A DNA stretch of 45,233 nucleotides from an uncultured Eubacterium sp. (GTDB lineage Bacteria; Bacillota; Clostridia; Lachnospirales; Lachnospiraceae), in contig NZ_CAKRAS010000022.1 of NCBI RefSeq assembly GCF_934295145.1, positions 1 through 45,233 on the forward strand, read 5' to 3'. Positions within the stretch are counted from its first letter, which is position 1; every line of letters begins with the position of its first letter. Below the pieces are notes generated by a model, which did no database searches, was not told where the DNA came from, and saw only the letters and a list, made by a program, of their open reading frames with translations. Shown in pieces: positions 43,861 to 45,233 of the stretch. Both the position numbers and the translations under genes were made by a program.

Positions 43861-43884
43861 CTCACCACCTGCAGGAGGTGGGAG
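43861..43884. repeat. Palindromic repeat E between regulator and kinase
   Basis: CCACCT (43865-43870) pairs with AGGTGG (43876-43881), flanked by CTC/GAG. The reverse strand reads GACTCCCACCTCC and continues like the units in cluster D at 36.4 kb, so it belongs to the same family. It may reduce kinase expression relative to the regulator. Confidence 0.5.
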
Positions 43885-43904
43885 TCATCTCACATCTGAT
43901 ATAT

Positions 43905-44585
43905 TTAATCTCTAATATGGTTCAAGCTATATCCTACATTTCGAACAGTCTGGATCAATTTACCCGACGGACCCAGTTTCTGACGTAATGTCTTGATATG
44001 CATATCAAGCGTACGGGACTCGCCGGTAAAATCCATCCCCCAGATTTCTTCCATCAGACGATCTCTGGTCAGTACAATCCCCTCATTCATGATCAGATAT
44101 TTCAATAATTCATATTCTTTATAAGTCAGATCACATTTCCCCTGTGCAGTATGTACCTCATGCTTACTGTCATTCAATGTAATATCTTCAAACTCATATA
44201 CTTCTTTTTTCTGAATAGAAGCACTTCTTCTCAACAGTGCTTTTACCCTTGAGATCAATTCCATCACTCCAAACGGTTTGGTCAGATAATCATCAGCACC
44301 AAGATCCAGCCCTTTTACTTTATCCAATTCTGTCGTTTTCGCCGTTACCATAATAACCGGGACCAGGACTGTGCTGTGATTCAGACGCATTTTTTTCAAA
44401 ATCTGCAGTCCATCTTCATCCGGTAACATAATATCCAATAAAACCAAATCCGGAATCTGTTCATCCAAAGCTGCATAAAAATCTCTGGCACATTCAAATC
44501 CATGCACTTCATAACCGGAATTTTTCAAAGCAAAACTCTCGATTTCCTGAATATTCTTATCATCTTCTACGATATAAATCATCAT
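43905..44585 (-). CDS. PhoB-like response regulator
   Basis: The product is 226 residues from the ATG at 44583-44585, with GAGGTGG 6 bases upstream; the next codon is also ATG. The receiver domain has VEDD at residues 6-9, Asp51 in LVLLDIMLPDEDG and the conserved Lys in YLTKPFGVMELISRVKALLRR. The winged-helix domain has LTYKEYELLKYLIMNEG and DMHIKTLRQKLG. It precedes the PhoR-like kinase in the same direction. Confidence 0.93.
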   Translation of the reverse strand: MMIYIVEDDKNIQEIESFALKNSGYEVHGFECARDFYAALDEQIPDLVLLDIMLPDEDGLQILKKMRLNHSTVLVPVIMVTAKTTELDKVKGLDLGADDYLTKPFGVMELISRVKALLRRSASIQKKEVYEFEDITLNDSKHEVHTAQGKCDLTYKEYELLKYLIMNEGIVLTRDRLMEEIWGMDFTGESRTLDMHIKTLRQKLGPSGKLIQTVRNVGYSLNHIRD

Positions 44586-44758
44586 ATCTTTCCACCTCAT
44601 CTACTTCAAACAGCTGACATCCTATGTCCATTATGCTTTACTTATTGCTCATTTTTTCACTATCTGGATACTTTCTTGGTTTGTTAATCCTAATTAGTTT
44701 ATCTTATTTATTATTATAAATAGCACCCGTAAAATAAAATCATATTTTAAGTAAATTC

Positions 44759-44778
44759 TATGTAAAAAATTTTACATA
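44759..44778. promoter_or_regulatory. Palindrome upstream of the PhoB-like gene
   Basis: TATGTAAAA-AA-TTTTACATA is a perfect 9-bp inverted repeat about 170 bases upstream of the regulator gene. It could be an operator or an AT-rich structural site; no promoter could be assigned confidently. The 570-base gap 44586-45155 holds this palindrome and elements H4 and H5. Confidence 0.3.
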
Positions 44779-44800
44779 TATTATACCACGTATCTTGTTT

Positions 44801-44940
44801 CGGGTGGCTTAAAATTCACTATTTAGGTTTTTAAAAGAACTCCTGGAATTTTGTCTCAGTCGCTAACAATCGCTCCTTGAGAAAAAATTCCAAGAGTTCT
44901 TTATCTGCACAATGAATTTTGTAAATTTTTGCGCCACCCC
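44801..44940. repeat. Long nested hairpin element H4
   Basis: Arms nest in order: GGGTGGC/GCCACCC (44802-44808 with 44933-44939), AAAATTCA/TGAATTTT (44811-44818 with 44913-44920) and an inner stem of about 20 bp (44833-44852 with 44882-44902, with few mismatches). The apical loop contains GCTAACAATCGCT (44862-44874). No gene is present. Confidence 0.65.
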
Positions 44941-45018
44941 ACACTGCGTGCCGCACAAGGTTTCCTCGGCGTAGCGGCATAGCGATTAAAGCGATATAAA
45001 ATTTAATATCATAAAAAA

Positions 45019-45138
45019 GTGGCACTTATAATTTTACATCGTAGATAAAGAAAACGTGGTATTTTTCCTCAGTAAGCGATTGTTAGCTACGGAGGTAAAA
45101 TACCACGTTTTTGATTCATACACTAAAGTTTAAGCCAC
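45019..45138. repeat. Long nested hairpin element H5
   Basis: This has the same design as H4. Outer GTGGC (45019-45023) pairs with GCCAC (45134-45138), and an inner stem of about 20 bp (45051-45070 with 45092-45111, one or two mismatches) caps a loop with AGCGATTGTTAGC (45075-45087), the exact reverse complement of the H4 loop motif. The T-run on the left arm in the leftward direction would serve as terminator for etfA. Confidence 0.65.
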
Positions 45139-45155
45139 TGCACAAACTTTAAATT

Positions 45156-45233
45156 TTACTTAGCTGCCAGAGCTTTTTTGATCTCCTCAGTAAGAAGCGG
45201 AACGATCTTGTTCAGATCTCCAACGATACCGTA
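45156..45233 (-). CDS. etfA: Electron transfer flavoprotein alpha subunit, C-terminal end (partial)
   Basis: The last 25 codons before a TAA (45156-45158) read YGIVGDLNKIVPLLTEEI then KKALAAK. YGIVGDL followed by a VP-containing helix is the standard C-terminus of EtfA, where it packs against the FAD domain. The gene runs off the right edge of the window. EtfAB passes electrons from acyl-CoA or lactate dehydrogenases; which system this serves cannot be seen here. Confidence 0.8.
   Translation of the reverse strand, partial: YGIVGDLNKIVPLLTEEIKKALAAK

Noticed and set aside
44831..45025. 64-codon leftward reading through hairpin H4
   Set aside because: No ribosome site, and half of it is the hairpin and loop; its composition follows the repeat, not a protein.
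1..45233. CRISPR arrays
   Set aside because: The repeats seen are palindromic or few, without regular spacers, and no cas genes are present.

Overview
The window looks like chromosomal DNA of a Firmicute of the Lachnospiraceae type (Blautia/Ruminococcus-like). The grounds are moderate GC with AT-rich intergenic DNA, strong AGGAGG-type ribosome sites, anaerobe-type gene content (EtfA, Na+-coupled NSS transporter, OFA-type MFS, orphan citrate synthase), YesM/YesN-type regulators and an LCP cell-wall protein. The genus is inference; no rRNA or marker gene settles it.

Layout. 1-6.5 kb is a tRNA-associated accessory island. A tRNA-Leu(CAG) is divergent from a tRNA-Leu(AAG), and a second tRNA-Leu(AAG) lies 5.9 kb further on. 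A 90-bp direct repeat covering the tRNA 3' end and its terminator is present at both ends. Inside are a tyrosine-integrase remnant fused to a broken GH3 beta-glucosidase, an AraC remnant, an AT-rich single transcription unit of seven small immunity-type genes (SUKH/SMI1, YezG/DUF600 and others) with no toxin, and an alpha/beta hydrolase. 6.5-13 kb holds a sugar-binding lipoprotein, an OFA-type MFS carrier and a convergent YesM kinase/YesN regulator pair. 13-19 kb is a leftward run: aroB, a GNAT-like gene, an NSS transporter, PepD dipeptidase and an AbgA-like M20 hydrolase. 19.5-21.2 kb holds nfo and a LysR gene, overlapping by four bases.

21.6-24.7 kb is a leftward operon of citrate synthase, a CAT-like acetyltransferase and a truncated sigma-70-like protein. 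Its promoter carries a CIRCE-like (HrcA) operator. lon (25.3-27.6 kb) has a closely similar operator over its promoter. Upstream of lon is a 902-residue fusion of a TetM/EF-G-like translational GTPase with a Rae1/YacP-type NYN endonuclease domain, the most striking protein in the window. 30.5-39.7 kb carries an LCP protein, a Lon-like AAA+ ATPase without protease domain, a beta-carbonic anhydrase, an OmpR-type two-component system, and a beta-CASP metallo-hydrolase with a DUF815 ATPase. Divergent from these are xpaC- and telA-like genes. 42.5-44.6 kb is a PhoR/PhoB-type pair, and the window ends in the last codons of etfA.

Non-coding DNA is rich in structure. There are long hairpin elements with locus-specific stems (21.3, 42.3, 44.8 and 45.1 kb) and two families of dispersed palindromic repeats. 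One of these families supplies the last codons and stop of two unrelated genes.
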